Source of the DNA: Anaeramoeba flamelloides
Lineage: Eukaryota; Metamonada; Anaeramoebidae
Length of the DNA: 64,000 nt
Assembly: GCA_027625915.1 (NCBI GenBank)
Contig: JANTQA010000023.1
Coordinates: forward strand, 22,692,001 to 22,756,000
Reading direction: 5' to 3'
Shown here: positions 11,322 to 24,089 of the stretch, piece after piece
How the letters are laid out: the number at the start of each line of letters is the position of its first letter
Numbering within the stretch: position 1 is the first letter of the stretch
Made by a program: the position numbers and the translations under genes
The notes under the pieces: generated by a model
The model's input: the letters and a program-made list of their open reading frames with translations, nothing else
Database searches by the model: none
Told to the model about the DNA's origin: nothing

Positions 11322-12633
11322 CTATCAACAGGTTTGTTCTTATTCTCGTTATAGTTTATTCTTCAAAAAATATTCCAAGTTTGAAGTTATAATTTTCGTA
11401 AGAGTATCAAAAATTGAGGAAGTGATCAAAAGGGTTTAAAATTTATTTTATTTTTTGAATATTTCAAAACAAGAAAAAAAGTAAATTCAAAAAAATGTGA
11501 ATCATTTGCTGGTTTTTTATTTTTAATTATCTTGTTTATTATGTCCAAATTCACATGTTCTCGTCTTCAAAAATTCTCCAAATCTCGATTACAAGTTTCT
11601 GAATAAATTTGAATCGTCTCAAATTATATTTTGATAAAACTGAATTTGAATTAAACGTCTTGGTTTTTTCAATGCTTCACAAACTACTAAATAGGTATGT
11701 GTTCTAAAAATATTCTCCATGGATTAGTATCTTGTGAAATCGATTCATAAAATTTTTTCGGATAATTGAGGAATATTTAAATTTAATGCCCTCCTTTAAA
11801 AATCTTTGAGTAAATAAGAAGAAAATATTAGAACTATCAGGTACTTTTATACTTTTTGTAAAAATTAATGTAATTGATCGAAAAAGTATCTTAAAATTTT
11901 ACTGGTTCTTAGTGATTTTTTTGTGAGACTTTAAAAGTTTTCTGAACTTTCTATTCTAATACAGTCTAAATTGAATTTCTAAAATTTGAATATCTGCTAA
12001 CTTCTTAATTACTAAAAAGAAAAAGATCAAAATATGATTTTTAAGTCATGAATTGAAAATCTCATTCGTTCTGGGAATTTTGTGTCTGTAAATGAGAATT
12101 CGGAACTTCAATCACCAAATTGGCTTTATTGAAGTTTATTGTTCAAAAAACATTGTGTTACATGAAGATAATTCACAAAAAAAAGGTTCTGTATGTGTAT
12201 GGTTCATAACAAAGTGAGGTTATTCTCTTAGTTTGTATTGGCTAAAATTCTCTTTTCATTTTCATATTTTCCCTTTTTATGTAATCGTTTTATTAAAGAA
12301 ATAGGTTACATTTCTCGAATCTCTATATTGGTTTCCATACTTTTAAACTCTATTTTGTGTATTTGTTCTCGGTAAAACTTTGAATCCTTAGTGATTGAAA
12401 TATTTCAGTTTTGAAAAAAAGTTAATCATCCGTAATGTGTTTGCTCTTAAATATCAAAGATCTTTCTCTTTTTTGAACTCAGGAGAACAATTAAATTTTA
12501 CACTGTGGCTGATTAGATTCACAATTGTCAGTTTGCACTTTGTATTATAGTTCAACCCTTTTTGTTATTCTTCTAAGGAAAAGTTTATCCTGTCTCTGAT
12601 AAAAACCTTTGAAAAAATTCAGTCTTATCATAA
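11322..12633. other. Divergent intergenic region upstream of bZIP gene
   Basis: Separates the start of the bZIP gene (-) from the orphan gene (+). It must hold both promoters, but no specific element is recognised. There are no open frames worth calling. Confidence 0.4.
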
Positions 12634-13147
12634 ATGGTTGGGTTCTTGAAAATAGTAAATAAGAACGAAGATATTGATCAGTTAAAATTTCAAATTCCTA
12701 AAAATGTTAAAGTTAATAGTTCATCTGTATCTTTTAAAAAAGAGGTTATAATTTTTCAAAATTTTGAAATACAGATAAAAATCATGGCTTTATTGGAGAT
12801 TTTGCTTAAAATTTTGATTATTTATTCGTTCCTAATATATAATTCTCTTTTAAGGTAATATTCTATATTATTTTTTTTTTGATCAATTTCTAAATAAGGA
12901 TTCCTAATCTAGAAATATGTTTAATATTGAAAATAAAGAGGGGTTTTCAAATTTCAGTCCTTGAAAAAAAATTTTCTCAATCTTTATTAAATTTAGGTTA
13001 AAAAAATTCAATAGAGGTTCGTCCCTTAATATCAACCGGATTACTTTTGAATTAGATTCAACATTTGATATACAATTGAAAAATAGATTAGATATCGTGT
13101 TTAAGCAGGAAGGAAAAAGGCTGTTTCATTTGAAATATTCAAAGTAA
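12634..13147 (+). CDS. Two-exon orphan protein with one hydrophobic segment
   Basis: Exons 12634-12854 and 12997-13147 are joined over a 142-nt GT-AG intron in matching phase (AG|G gives Arg), giving 123 aa ending in TAA. Exon 1 starts at ATG and ends in a hydrophobic stretch (MALLEILLKILIIYSFLIYN) that could span a membrane. Exon 2 is polar and coding-like (RITFELDSTFDIQLKN). I recognise no family. Support is the phase-consistent splice and amino-acid composition unlike random AT-rich sequence. It may also be a fragment of a larger gene. Confidence 0.5.
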
Positions 13148-13324
13148 AAAAAAAAAAGAAAACATAAAATATTGGCTTACATAAAGTAAGTACTTTAATA
13201 AACATTTAACGACGATAATCCAGTTAATTTTTGATAAAATCAACCTTTCAGAACTTCAAATTCTTAATTTTATTGTATTAATTGTACTTAACAATACTGT
13301 GTTAATTAAATCGCCCAATCGGTA

Positions 13325-13364
<40 letters not shown>

Positions 13365-14414
13365 AGCACCCCAAATATACTAAATACCTTTCAAACAAAT
13401 TTTTTAATTTGAAATGTTATCAAAGGATTATAAAATACATAATTTATAAAAAATTATCTTAGAAAAATTTTTAATTAAAAATTGTATAGTTACCTACAAT
13501 AAAAAAAAAACTTGAAAAAAATTTTTTCAACATTTGTAAAAATTTTTCTTGGTTATTCTGATTTTATTAGATCTCCAAATTTTGTCAAAAAAATTAAAAA
13601 AAAAAAATTTTTTTTTTTTTGTTGAAAAGTTTGTCTAGACATCAAAAAAACACGTATTTCTAATGATTAAAACACTTCATACTTTACTAGAAAATTTTTG
13701 GGGTACCTTTGTGTCACATAATTGCCTAAAATACTTATTATAATAATTTATTCATTTTAAGTGTTATATATATATATATGATTACCACATAGAAAAATTG
13801 TTTTATCAGCATATTACCACTCAATATTAATATCTATATTTGAAGATAAATAATTTAAAAATAAAAAAAATAAAAATTTAATTTGAAAAAAAAATAATAT
13901 TTTTTTTCATTGTTAAATTTGTTAAATTTTTTCAACAAGATTTTTTTTCAAATTTAAATGATTTACCCTATAGTTCGAGTCAGATTAATAATTGTTTATT
14001 TTTTAATTTTAGCTATTGTTTATTTTTGACCTTTTACAAATCTAAACATAAAATAAACAATATTATTGAATAAGAGGCCATAGATCAGAACTTATTTTCT
14101 AACATATGAATTAATTTAGATAGGAAAAATTCATGATTTCAAAGATATTATTCATTTTTTTTACTAATAATAAAATTCAAAACAAAAAATTCATCGTTTT
14201 GGGGATTATTTTATTATCTTCGTATAATATTTATGAATTATTTATTATTATTATTTTTAAATTGGGTTTTATTGTTTTATCCATTAAAAAAAAAAAATTC
14301 TATTTGTTTAATTCAAAATGTAATAAATAGAAATTATTTAACAATTTTGATTTTTTTTTTTTGTTTTTTTAAGTAATTTATATTAGTTAATTAAAAGTTT
14401 TAGAAAATGGAATA

Positions 14415-14615
14415 TACAGTCAGTTTCACTTTTAAGGCACAAACTTTCAACGAAATTTAAGGCACAATAAAAATCTCAAATTAAAGCACAAAATTCAAAT
14501 TCTCACAAAATAAATTGTAAAAAAAAAAAATTTCCAAAATTGTGCCTTAATTTGAGATTTTTTTGTGCCTTAAATTTCGTTGAAAGTTTGTGCCTTAAAA
14601 GTGAAACTGACTGTA
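14415..14615. mobile_element. Tc1/mariner-type MITE, copy 3
   Basis: 201 bp, TA-CAGTCAGTTTCACTTTT at the left and a nearly perfect complement ending GAAACTGACTG-TA at the right. Intact TA duplications and high arm identity make this one of the youngest copies in the window. Non-coding. Confidence 0.9.
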
Positions 14616-15085
14616 TTAAAATTGTAATTTTGGCCTAAAGAAATGAATTATATTTTTCTCTCAAATCAATATTTATTTAAATTTTGATTGAAAAAAAAAA
14701 ATGAAATATTTTCAGTAATATATTTATTTATTTATTTTTTTTATCATAAAATGAACAACTTGATTGATGATTATTATGAATAATAATTAACCAATATTTT
14801 GAGTTTTGAATTACTATTACTGTAATAAAATTCCTGATTTAAAAAATTAAAATAAAAATAAAAATCTTTGAAAAAAAAGTAAAAATGAATAATTATTATT
14901 TTTTTTTTAGAATTTCATAAAAATTACAAATAACATAACTCCTTTATCTTTAAACTATTTCGGCCTTTTTATTATTATTAAAATAAGGATTAAAAACAAA
15001 TAAGAAAATAAATATCTTAGTAGATCAATATCTTCCATGAATCTTTGATTTTAAATTTGATGAAATTTGGGCAAATCCTATTTCC

Positions 15086-15784
15086 TATGAGATAGAAAAC
15101 TAACCGAATCAAATTTAAACAAACTTGTCACCAAAATCCACAGCTACCAGATCTTTGAGTTTGATCAAAAAAAAAAAAAAACAGTAAATATATGAAACTT
15201 TTCTGTAAAACTGCTTTGTATCTATCTAAATGTGCAAAATGATTTAAATAATTTTTCAAGCTTTTTTGAAAAAAGAAATAATCCCAAAATTTTACTTTAT
15301 TTTCTTTTTTTACCTTTATAAAATAGCCTTAAAATCATCTCTTGTAATTGTTGAACTTTCTTTGTTTATTGGGTTCTTTTTTGTGATATATAAATTGGGT
15401 GCAATAAGAATCCTAAAAAATTCAATATTTCCGAATTAAAAAAAAGTTAAATAGTTGAAATTTTTTGCCACGGATAAATTCAATAATAAAGTTCTAAAAA
15501 TTTTTTGTTCAATTTCCCTTTTTATAAATCTTGGAACTGTTTTTTATCAAACATTCCACGACAAAGAATATTGAAGAACAGCTAATTTTACAGAGTTTCT
15601 TATCACTTGACTTTATAAAATACTTTATTCAAAGTTTGAGCATAAAAATTTGAAAAAAGGAAAATCAAGGAAAAATTTCCATACATAAATTGCAATTTAT
15701 CAGTATTTAAAATCTACAAGTGCATCGGTCAAATCAGTTAAAAAAATAAATTTGAGTAAATAAAAAGCCCTAATTAGATCTCTA
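15086..15784 (+). pseudogene. Decayed coding segments, paralogous to 36.1-36.53 kb (-)
   Basis: Three short open stretches lie in order on the plus strand: about 15086-15160 (contains LNKLVTKIHSYQIFEF), 15528-15650 (contains EEQLILQSFLSLDFIK), and about 15695-15780 (contains IYQYLKSTSASVK). The second and third have clear relatives on the minus strand near 36.3-36.43 kb (EEQLIFQSFLTLDFIK) and 36.2 kb. Conservation at protein level in two places argues that this was a real gene. Frames are interrupted and splice sites are unclear, so it is probably a broken paralogue. The family is not recognised. Confidence 0.45.
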
Positions 15785-16081
15785 AAAATATCATTCTCAT
15801 TGATTATAGGAATCTCTTTTGATTTTTCATTCGATAAGAAGAATAAAACATTCATGATCTTGAAAATAAAATAATTGTTTATAACCTGAAGAAAGACAAG
15901 TAATAAATCCAAAATATGTTAAGGGGGTGGCCACGGTAAAGGAAAATTTTTTACTTTTTTGCAATTTAAAAAAGGATCAGAAAATAACATTTTTTACTTT
16001 GGTTGTAACTCATTAATTTTTATTATTTAAAACACTTCATTCATTAATTTTTTAAATTTTTTTTTCAAAAGTCTCAAAAAA

Positions 16082-16181
16082 ATTTCCACAATAGAATGTT
16101 GAGTTGAATTGCAAAAAATAGTGTTTTGAAAGTTGTATGACTTATCTTTCGTCGTTATCTCAACATTCTATTGTAGAATTT
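16082..16181. repeat. Short hairpin
   Basis: Arms at 16082-16105 and 16158-16181 share ACAATAGAATGTTGAG in inverted orientation around a loop of about 52 nt. It could be a miniature foldback element or an RNA hairpin. No copies noticed elsewhere. Confidence 0.5.
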
Positions 16182-16417
16182 AATTTTTTCATTTTTTATT
16201 TTTTCATCATTAATGAATTTTTTTAATCATAATAACAAAAAGCAATTAGAAATATTTTTTTATAAATGGCATTCGGAATTAATGGATTTATTTAAAAAAA
16301 GAACAATAAAATTATAATCCAGAGAAACACAAAAGGGGATATTTATGGTACTTATATAACTAGAAAGATTCCAAAAAATGATAATTATGTCAAAACATTA
16401 TTTTTTAGGTTTTTTTA

Positions 16418-16615
16418 TAGAGTCAGTTCCACTTTTAAGGCACAAACTTTAAACGAAATTTAAGGCGCAAAAAAATCTCAAATTAAAGTACAAAATTTGA
16501 AATTATTTTTTTTACAATTTATGTTACTAGAATCTGAATTTTGTTTTTAATTTGAGATTTTTATTGTGCCTTAAATTTCGTTTAAAGTTTGTGCCTTAAA
16601 CGTGGAACTGACTGT
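16418..16615. mobile_element. Tc1/mariner-type MITE, copy 4
   Basis: Begins TA-GAGTCAGTTCCACTTTT and ends CGTGGAACTGACTG-TA. Arms and internal blocks match the family. The loop region is slightly shortened. Confidence 0.85.
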
Positions 16616-16743
16616 AGTTGGGTTGGGTGGAATTGGAGAAGTGAATATGATTAGAAAATTTATGAAAAATTTTGAACCACAAAATAGCTCTAAGTTTTAT
16701 TCTAAGAATCTAAAATTATCCTCTCCCAAAAAAAAAAAAAACT

Positions 16744-17272
16744 AAACCCCATCCCAAAAATTTGGAAACTCCAAAAATCAAAAAATAGAAAACAAAAACT
16801 CACTTTATAATATTTTACCAAATGTAATATAAAACCACATTCAAGTAACATAGTATTAATGCTTTTATAAGTAATAATTTTCATCCAAATAAAAAAAAAC
16901 AATATTAAAAATCAAAAAAAAAAAATGTAGCTAAAATAAAGAAATGGAGTTTGAACAAAAAATGTATTGGTTAATTTGTTAAAATTTCACCAACAATTGT
17001 TGATCGATCAAATGATAAGATACAATTGACTAATTATATGTGATAATTCAATTTAAGAAACTCAAAACTCACATTATATCAACCATAGAAAAAAAAATCC
17101 CAGATCATATGAAACAGATTTCGTAACTCGAAAAAAAAGAAATGAAAAAAAAAACAAAAAAGACAATAAATTGAAATAGTTTGTTAAATCTAATAATTTC
17201 TAAATTGAATTTAAAGTATGGTATTGCTATTCTTTCGACTGTTTAAACTGTGTCCAAATTTTTAAAATTAAT
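16744..17272. mobile_element. Dispersed TIR repeat (CCAAAAATTTGGAC family), copy 2
   Basis: About 530 bp. The left end contains ACCCCATCCCAAAAATTTGG and the right end contains GTGTCCAAATTTTTAAAA, its rough complement. The internal block TTGATCGATCAAATGATAAGA (about 17000) matches copies 1 and 3. No intact open frame. Confidence 0.65.
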
Positions 17273-18017
17273 TTTTAAAAAATAAATAAAAAAAAAAATT
17301 CATAACTAATAAATCAATATATTCTCTTTTTTTTTCATTGTTGAACATTACTAAAAAAAAAAATAATAAATAATTTTTTAAATAGAATTTTTTAGAGAAT
17401 CTACGATCACACGCCACTAAAATAAAATACTCTTATCTCATCTCTCTCAAATTTTTATCATGTCTTATCGTGTAGCTACTCCCTTAAGTTTAAAAAGTTG
17501 ATTAACAATAATTAAAACCAAAAATTTGGAATATAAAAGAAACAAACAAATATTTTCAAAAACCAAGCTAAAAGTCTAAAAATATATATCTTTTTGTAAA
17601 AAAGGGTTATTTAACATGCTAAAACAGTTTTTTAAAAGCTGAATGTTAATGTTGTTCATTTTATTTTATTACAAATAGTAAAATGGAGATAATGCAAGAA
17701 GACAACTAATTTACAGAATTATAGAATTTAAATTTCACTTGTAATCTCTCATATATTTTTTTGTAAAGCTGAATAAATATTTTGAACAATCAGTAATTTG
17801 AAAAGAAACACCAAAAATCTTGCCCAGAGTAAAAAAAGAGTCTCATAAATTGAGAGAAACCAATACTTTTAACAAAGAATGATTCCCAAATAAGAAAATT
17901 TTCAGTGTTTTATGTAAAAAACTCACCCTAAACTTTCCTAAACCGAAATTCAATTTACTCTATTTTTGTTTTGGAAAGAATTGAGATTTGTCAAGAATTA
18001 TTTATTTTTTCTAATCA

Positions 18018-18667
18018 ATGGTAAGACTTTTTCTTTTTTTTTACAACTTTTTTAAGAGATAAACAATCAAAAATACCAATTTTTTGTTTTTTTAGAGTTC
18101 CAAATCACAAAACAAAAAACCAAAAAACAAAAAACACAAAACAAAAAACAAAAAACAAAAAACAAAAAACGAAAAACGAAAAACGAAAAACAAAAAACCA
18201 AAAAAAATTTTTTTTTAATTATTTTCTTTCAATCGACTTTTCAAATTTCATAATCGATCGAACAAACCGATATTAATAATTCTAATTTATTTTTCTTTAC
18301 TGTTTTCTGAATTAACACCTTTTGTCGGTTAAAAATTTTTAGGGTCCAAGTCAATCTCGAAAAGAAAGACGCGCAAAAAAAAAAAGAAACAAAAAAATTG
18401 AAAAAGAATTTGCACAGGACAATGAAGAGTTAGATAAAGAAATTAAAATCTTAGTTTTAGGAACAGGTGACTCTGGGAAATCTACCTTCGTCAAGCAAAT
18501 GCAAATCCTTTATAAAGAAGGTTTTAATGAATCAGAAAAACAATTATATAGGAACGCTATTCGTGAAAATATTAAAAATCATGTGAAGGAATTGCTAAGA
18601 ATTGCAAACCGCCTTGGGCTAACTCTCCAAAAATCAAACATTGTAAAAATCTCTTTTCATTTTGGAG

Positions 18668-18718
<51 letters not shown>

Positions 18719-21700
18719 AAAAAAAACAAAAAAAAACTTGATTTGGAAATAATTTACAATTTTTTCACTGACTAAAAGGATAACAAAAACGAACCAACAA
18801 AAAATAAAATTGAAAAATATTTGTTTGGAGATCCTTTCACTTTTTCTGTCTTCATTACAAAAATCAAAAATAAAATAAAAAAAAAAATGGATTTTTTAAG
18901 AAAAGGAAAAATTTTTTAAAACAAAAAAAAAAAGAATAAAAACACCACTTACCTTTAAAATACGCAATTTTAATTTAATTCACACAACTCTTCAAAATTA
19001 ATCGAAAAGTATATTTCTGAGGAATTTATGAGGCTGCTAAAAGAAAAAACAACCAAAGAAATCACTGAAAAGATTAAGAATTGTGTCATCAAGCTTTGGA
19101 ACGATTCTGCCTTAAAAACTTCATTTAAAAAGAGAGCACAATTTCAATTACCTGACACAGCGAATTAGTAATTTTATTTTAAATTTAATCCCTTCTTTTT
19201 ATTTCTCTTTTCTTTTCACTTTTTTCTTTATTTGTTAACATTTCAACATTCTCTTTTTTAATTTGTTCTAATTTATTTTTTTGTATTATTAAAAGCTTTT
19301 TAAATAAAACAGAATCCATTTTTAGATCTGATTATGAACCTAATGAAGTTGATATTTTGGGCTGTAGAATACCAACAACTGGAATTAAACAAATCACTTT
19401 TAAGTTAAATGAAAATATTTGGAAGTATGATCTTTTCTTTTTTATTTATTTTTAATTTTTGTGCTTGCTTGACAAATTTAATCACCACAAATGACTTCTT
19501 TATTTTAGGACGGAATTACAACCAATTTAGTTATTAAAATTTCAAGAACAAAAATTATAACCATACTCATTTAATATTTAATTTTAGCATTCTTAGTGAA
19601 TCTTTCCTCGAAATTTTTTTAATAATTTTTTTAAGAAAATAAAGCCAATTAACGTTTTGGAATGAAAGCGAAACAGGAAAAAAAGTTAAAAACATTCTTT
19701 TAATTAAAAACCTTTATAGAATCACAGAAACCACAGAAACCTGGAAATGAAAAGTAAAATCCAATTACAAGAAGAAAAAACTTCACTTGAACGAATAATT
19801 CATCATTTTATTATCAATCAAATCAACAAAAAGAATTTAGATCTCCTTCTGTATTGAGATCCAAATTTGTATATTTGGTTTTTTGATCTCAAAATTAGTT
19901 AAAAATTTTTCAAGAACTTTTTAATAATTAGGGTGTTTCCATAAAATGAATTACAGAACAGAAATTCCAAAATAGATTTTTTTCTTAAATTTTCAAGATC
20001 AGTGGTTTTTTTCGGTAATGGCTTTCCATAAAATGAATTACAGAACAGAAATTCCAAAATAGACTTTTTTTCAAAAATTTTCAAGATCAGTGGTTTTTTT
20101 TGGTAATATTTTTGCCGAATATGAATTACAGAACAGAAATTACAGGAAAATGAAATACGGAAGAAAAATTCCAAATTCGATTTTTTTTCTTAAATTTTGA
20201 AGATCAGTGTTTTTTTTTGGTAATGGCTTTCCATAAAATGAATTACAGAACAGAAATTCCAAAATAGACTTTTTTGTAAAAATTTTCAAGATCAGTGGTT
20301 TTTTTTGGTAATATTTTTGTCGAATATGAATTACAGAATAGATATTTCCAAATAGATGATTTTTTTTTAAATTAAAATACCAAAAAGATCAATAAAGTTT
20401 TTTAATTTAAAAAATTGAAACAAAACACAAAAAAAGTTAATTTTGGTTTTCATTATTTCAATTTCAAAGTCTCCTAATTAGTATCTTAATTTATGAATAC
20501 ACACAAATCAATTTCTTCAGGTTTTATAATGATCACTAAGACTTCTTCTCATATAGGATATCATAATATTATTAATTTGTTTTTCAATCCAGTATACCAT
20601 CTGAAACTTATATCGTATCACTTGAAACTCTTTTATTAAAATCTAAATCTTCTCACCATTGGATTATCTTTTTCTGGGTTTTTTTTGATTGGTATAATTA
20701 CATGCAAATTATTTTAGTTTACCATTTTTACTAAATACTTTAATTCAAAAAATTGAAAAAATTATCAAAAAAGTGTATTTCGGTGCAGAAATCACATAAT
20801 ATCTATGACGTAAAATAAATTCTGAAAATAAGTTCGGTAAAATAATATATGTAACATAAATTACACAAATAAATTTCGATAAAAAAAAAGATCTGATCCC
20901 AAAAAATGGTTGAATATCTTTTGATTTTTTAAATAGTATTTTTAGTTCCTACTTGATCTTTTAAATAAAAATAATGATCTTTATTTCAAAATATTTTTTT
21001 TGATCCAGTAATAGAAATTCCAAAAAATTCCTATTTTTTTCAACAAATTTTTATTGATTAATCAAAGAAAAACCTTTACTAAAAAACTGTATTGTAAAAA
21101 CTGTTATTGTGATTAATACTCGGCTTTGTCTTGAATTTTTCAATAATATTATTAAATTAAAAAAAAAATCTATTCAGCCTTTTTGAAGAGAGAAAACACA
21201 ATAAATTATGTTTTTTTTTCTAATTTCATAATATCTGACTTTTTTATTATAAGAAAAAATACTTTTTTAATATAAGAAAAAATACTTTTTGAATAAAAGA
21301 AAAAATACTTTTTTCATTGAATATAATTGATATAAGAAATACTAGAGATTACACCACAGTTTGGAATTGTTCTGAACATTCACAAAATAAAAATTCACAA
21401 AAAAAATAATTAGAAAAAATGAAATTTCTCCTAGTAATATGACAAAATCATAAAATTTTTTTTTGTTATTTTTACGAGACCAAAAAATGTGTTGAAAATA
21501 AAGATCGGCATTTGTATAAATAATTAACATCAGATCATACTTTTGAAAATATTACATTTCCAATAATATTCACAAAAAATTGAAAAAAAAGACCCACAAA
21601 AAAATTAATTTGTGAATTGTTGTGAACAAAATTTCTTGTCCATTTGTTCTATTGAAAAATTTGTGCTTGAAACAAGTTAAAATTTTTATTATTTTTTCCA

Positions 21701-24035
21701 ATACATTTTAACAATAATTTCACACTGATTTATAAATATCTAATAAAATTTACAAAAGGTAACATTGATTTAAACGATGTAAAAACCAATTTCCTTTTTA
21801 TGTAAAACAAGAAAATGCTATTTTTCATTCTTTTATAAGCTATAAACAATACTCATTCTCAAACACGATTAAAAATTTGGATTATTTTTAACTTTTAAAT
21901 TTTTTTACTGTCTTTATGATTTCTGTTTCTGTTTTTATTTCTATTTCTATTTCTAATACCATTTCTATTTCTATTTCTGTTTCTGTTTCTGTTTCTGTTT
22001 CTGTTTCTGTTTCTATTTCTCGAATTTTCAATTTCCTTTTTTAAAGATTATAAATTTTTCATTGTCCATTTTTAACTTGGTTCTGATAACCATTGGGGTT
22101 ATTTGTGAAAAAAAACCTTGAGGACAAAATTCAAAATCAAAATTAGAAAAAGAATTTAACAGGAAAAAAAAAAAAACTATAATTTTTTTTAGCACCTTTT
22201 AGATTTTATTCTTTTCAAAGATGTCTGAACTACCAATTTTAAAAGTTTTATCAAATAGAATGAGTCTGGTTAAACAATAATCGTCATTATTCAACAGAGA
22301 AGATTCTATCATTAAAGTAATCGAGAATACCTATTTTGTTTTATTGTTTACTTTTTTTCAAAGTCAAGCCAAGAGCATCCTTGTAATAGTAAAGCGAAGC
22401 AAACAAGAAGATGGATACCAGAACAACGTTAATTATAACGTTATTATTTTTTGTATTGTTATTGAAAGGATTGCTTCATAAAAAAGAACTGTTTGAGTCA
22501 CCAAGGGTTGGAATGACAGATTAACTCAATACAAAATATTTGTAATATATTTATTCAATTTTGATCATTGAGTTTTGGTTTAGTAATTATTTCAATCGTG
22601 GAGTACCTAGTACTCTTTTGAAAATCTAATCAATGTTAAATTTGGTGGTTATTATTATTGATTGCTATCAAATCTTAACCGATAATTATTGAGCAAAAAG
22701 GGAAAAAATAATTATAATTATCCCCTTTGCTTTTTTTGTTTGTTTCCAGATAAATTAATAATAAAATAAAAAAATTATCATCCAGTAAATCATCTAATGA
22801 TGAAATTTTTATTAAAAGTTGGTTTAAATGTGATGAATAATCATTTAAAATTTAAAACAAAAAATGTATTATTTTGTTCATTGACTTTCTTATATTTGGT
22901 AAATTGCATTTATTGCAAATTTTTTTTGGATTGAGAAAAACCATCACTGAGTTGTAGACTGTATCTCTTTAGTTTGAGTTTCTTAAACCATTGAAAATAA
23001 ACCTCTCAACTCAACGATAATCGAGATTTGTTTTTCTTGATCTTTGTTATTGTTCAAAGATCAAATTTTGAATTGAAAATAAAATTCAGGGAGAAAAAAT
23101 TGATTTTATTAAGAGATAATTTTGCACTTAGGAACTAGATTGCGATTATATTATGTAATGTATCATTGGTGACTATTTATGTGATAATATGACTGATTTG
23201 TAAAATTGCCATCTTCTAGTGAAAATGGTCATTCTATTAATTACAATTATCATAAAGTTTAAAATTATAAAAATGATCTTTTAGTACAACATTATTTTCA
23301 TTTTGAAACAAGAAACTTTAATATTTTTTTAATTGGAACTTTTTTTATATTATAATTTTATCTATCCAAAAATGAGAAATTTTCTTTCAAAAAAAAAAAA
23401 ACAATAAAAGCAACTATTGTAATTATTTGAGAACAAAATTTCAAGATTATTTTATTCGTAATAAAAGTAAATTTCGATGTGAAAATTTTATTTTAAAAGT
23501 TATTTTACAATTTCATTTAGAATTTATGTGATCAATTATTCCTTAAACGATTATTAAATAAATAACCAAATAATATTATTAACTCGAAATAATTTAAAAA
23601 TATTTGATTTTTTCTTTATTTATTTTTATATAATTCTTTATTTCTCGATCAAAAATCAAGACACGGATATCGAAAAAGAGCAGAAAATTAATTTTTTCCA
23701 CAAAAACTTTTTAATTGTTTGAAAAATAAAAGATTTGACTCATAACTGAATAATATTTTGCTATTACCATTTTTGTTTTCACATTTAATTTCATTTTTTC
23801 GATTCAAACAATAAATAAATCATTTATGCTTTCTTTTCTTGTCTTTTTATTTTTTTTTCAAGATATTTTGAAAAACACAAAATGTAATACCATAATATTT
23901 CACATTAGTTTATATTCTATGATAAAAATTAAATCAAATAAACAGCTTTATTTTTTAGAATAAGAATATGATAAAAATTAATATAATTATCATCTAAAAA
24001 TAATTTCTTCTTTTACAAACAACAAAAACAAAAAC

Positions 24036-24089
<54 letters not shown>

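Larger units (their letters stand above)
13148..18017. other. Repeat-rich spacer upstream of G-alpha gene
   Basis: Holds an (AT)n run (about 13328-13359), two MITE copies, a hairpin (16082-16181), a TIR repeat copy (16744-17272), and decayed coding segments near 15.08-15.78 kb listed separately. The stretch from about 17.3 to 18.0 kb just before the G-alpha start probably contains its promoter, but no motif is recognised. Confidence 0.5.

Noticed and set aside
15318-15912. Open frames on the minus strand, including a 70-residue one
   Set aside because: They lie antisense to the plus-strand segments that have a protein-level paralogue at 36 kb, so I regard them as shadows.
18779-18850. Possible extra G-alpha exon (contains DNKNEPTKNKIEKY)
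   Set aside because: It needs a poor GTCTTC donor, and without it the protein already has canonical length and helical-domain spacing.
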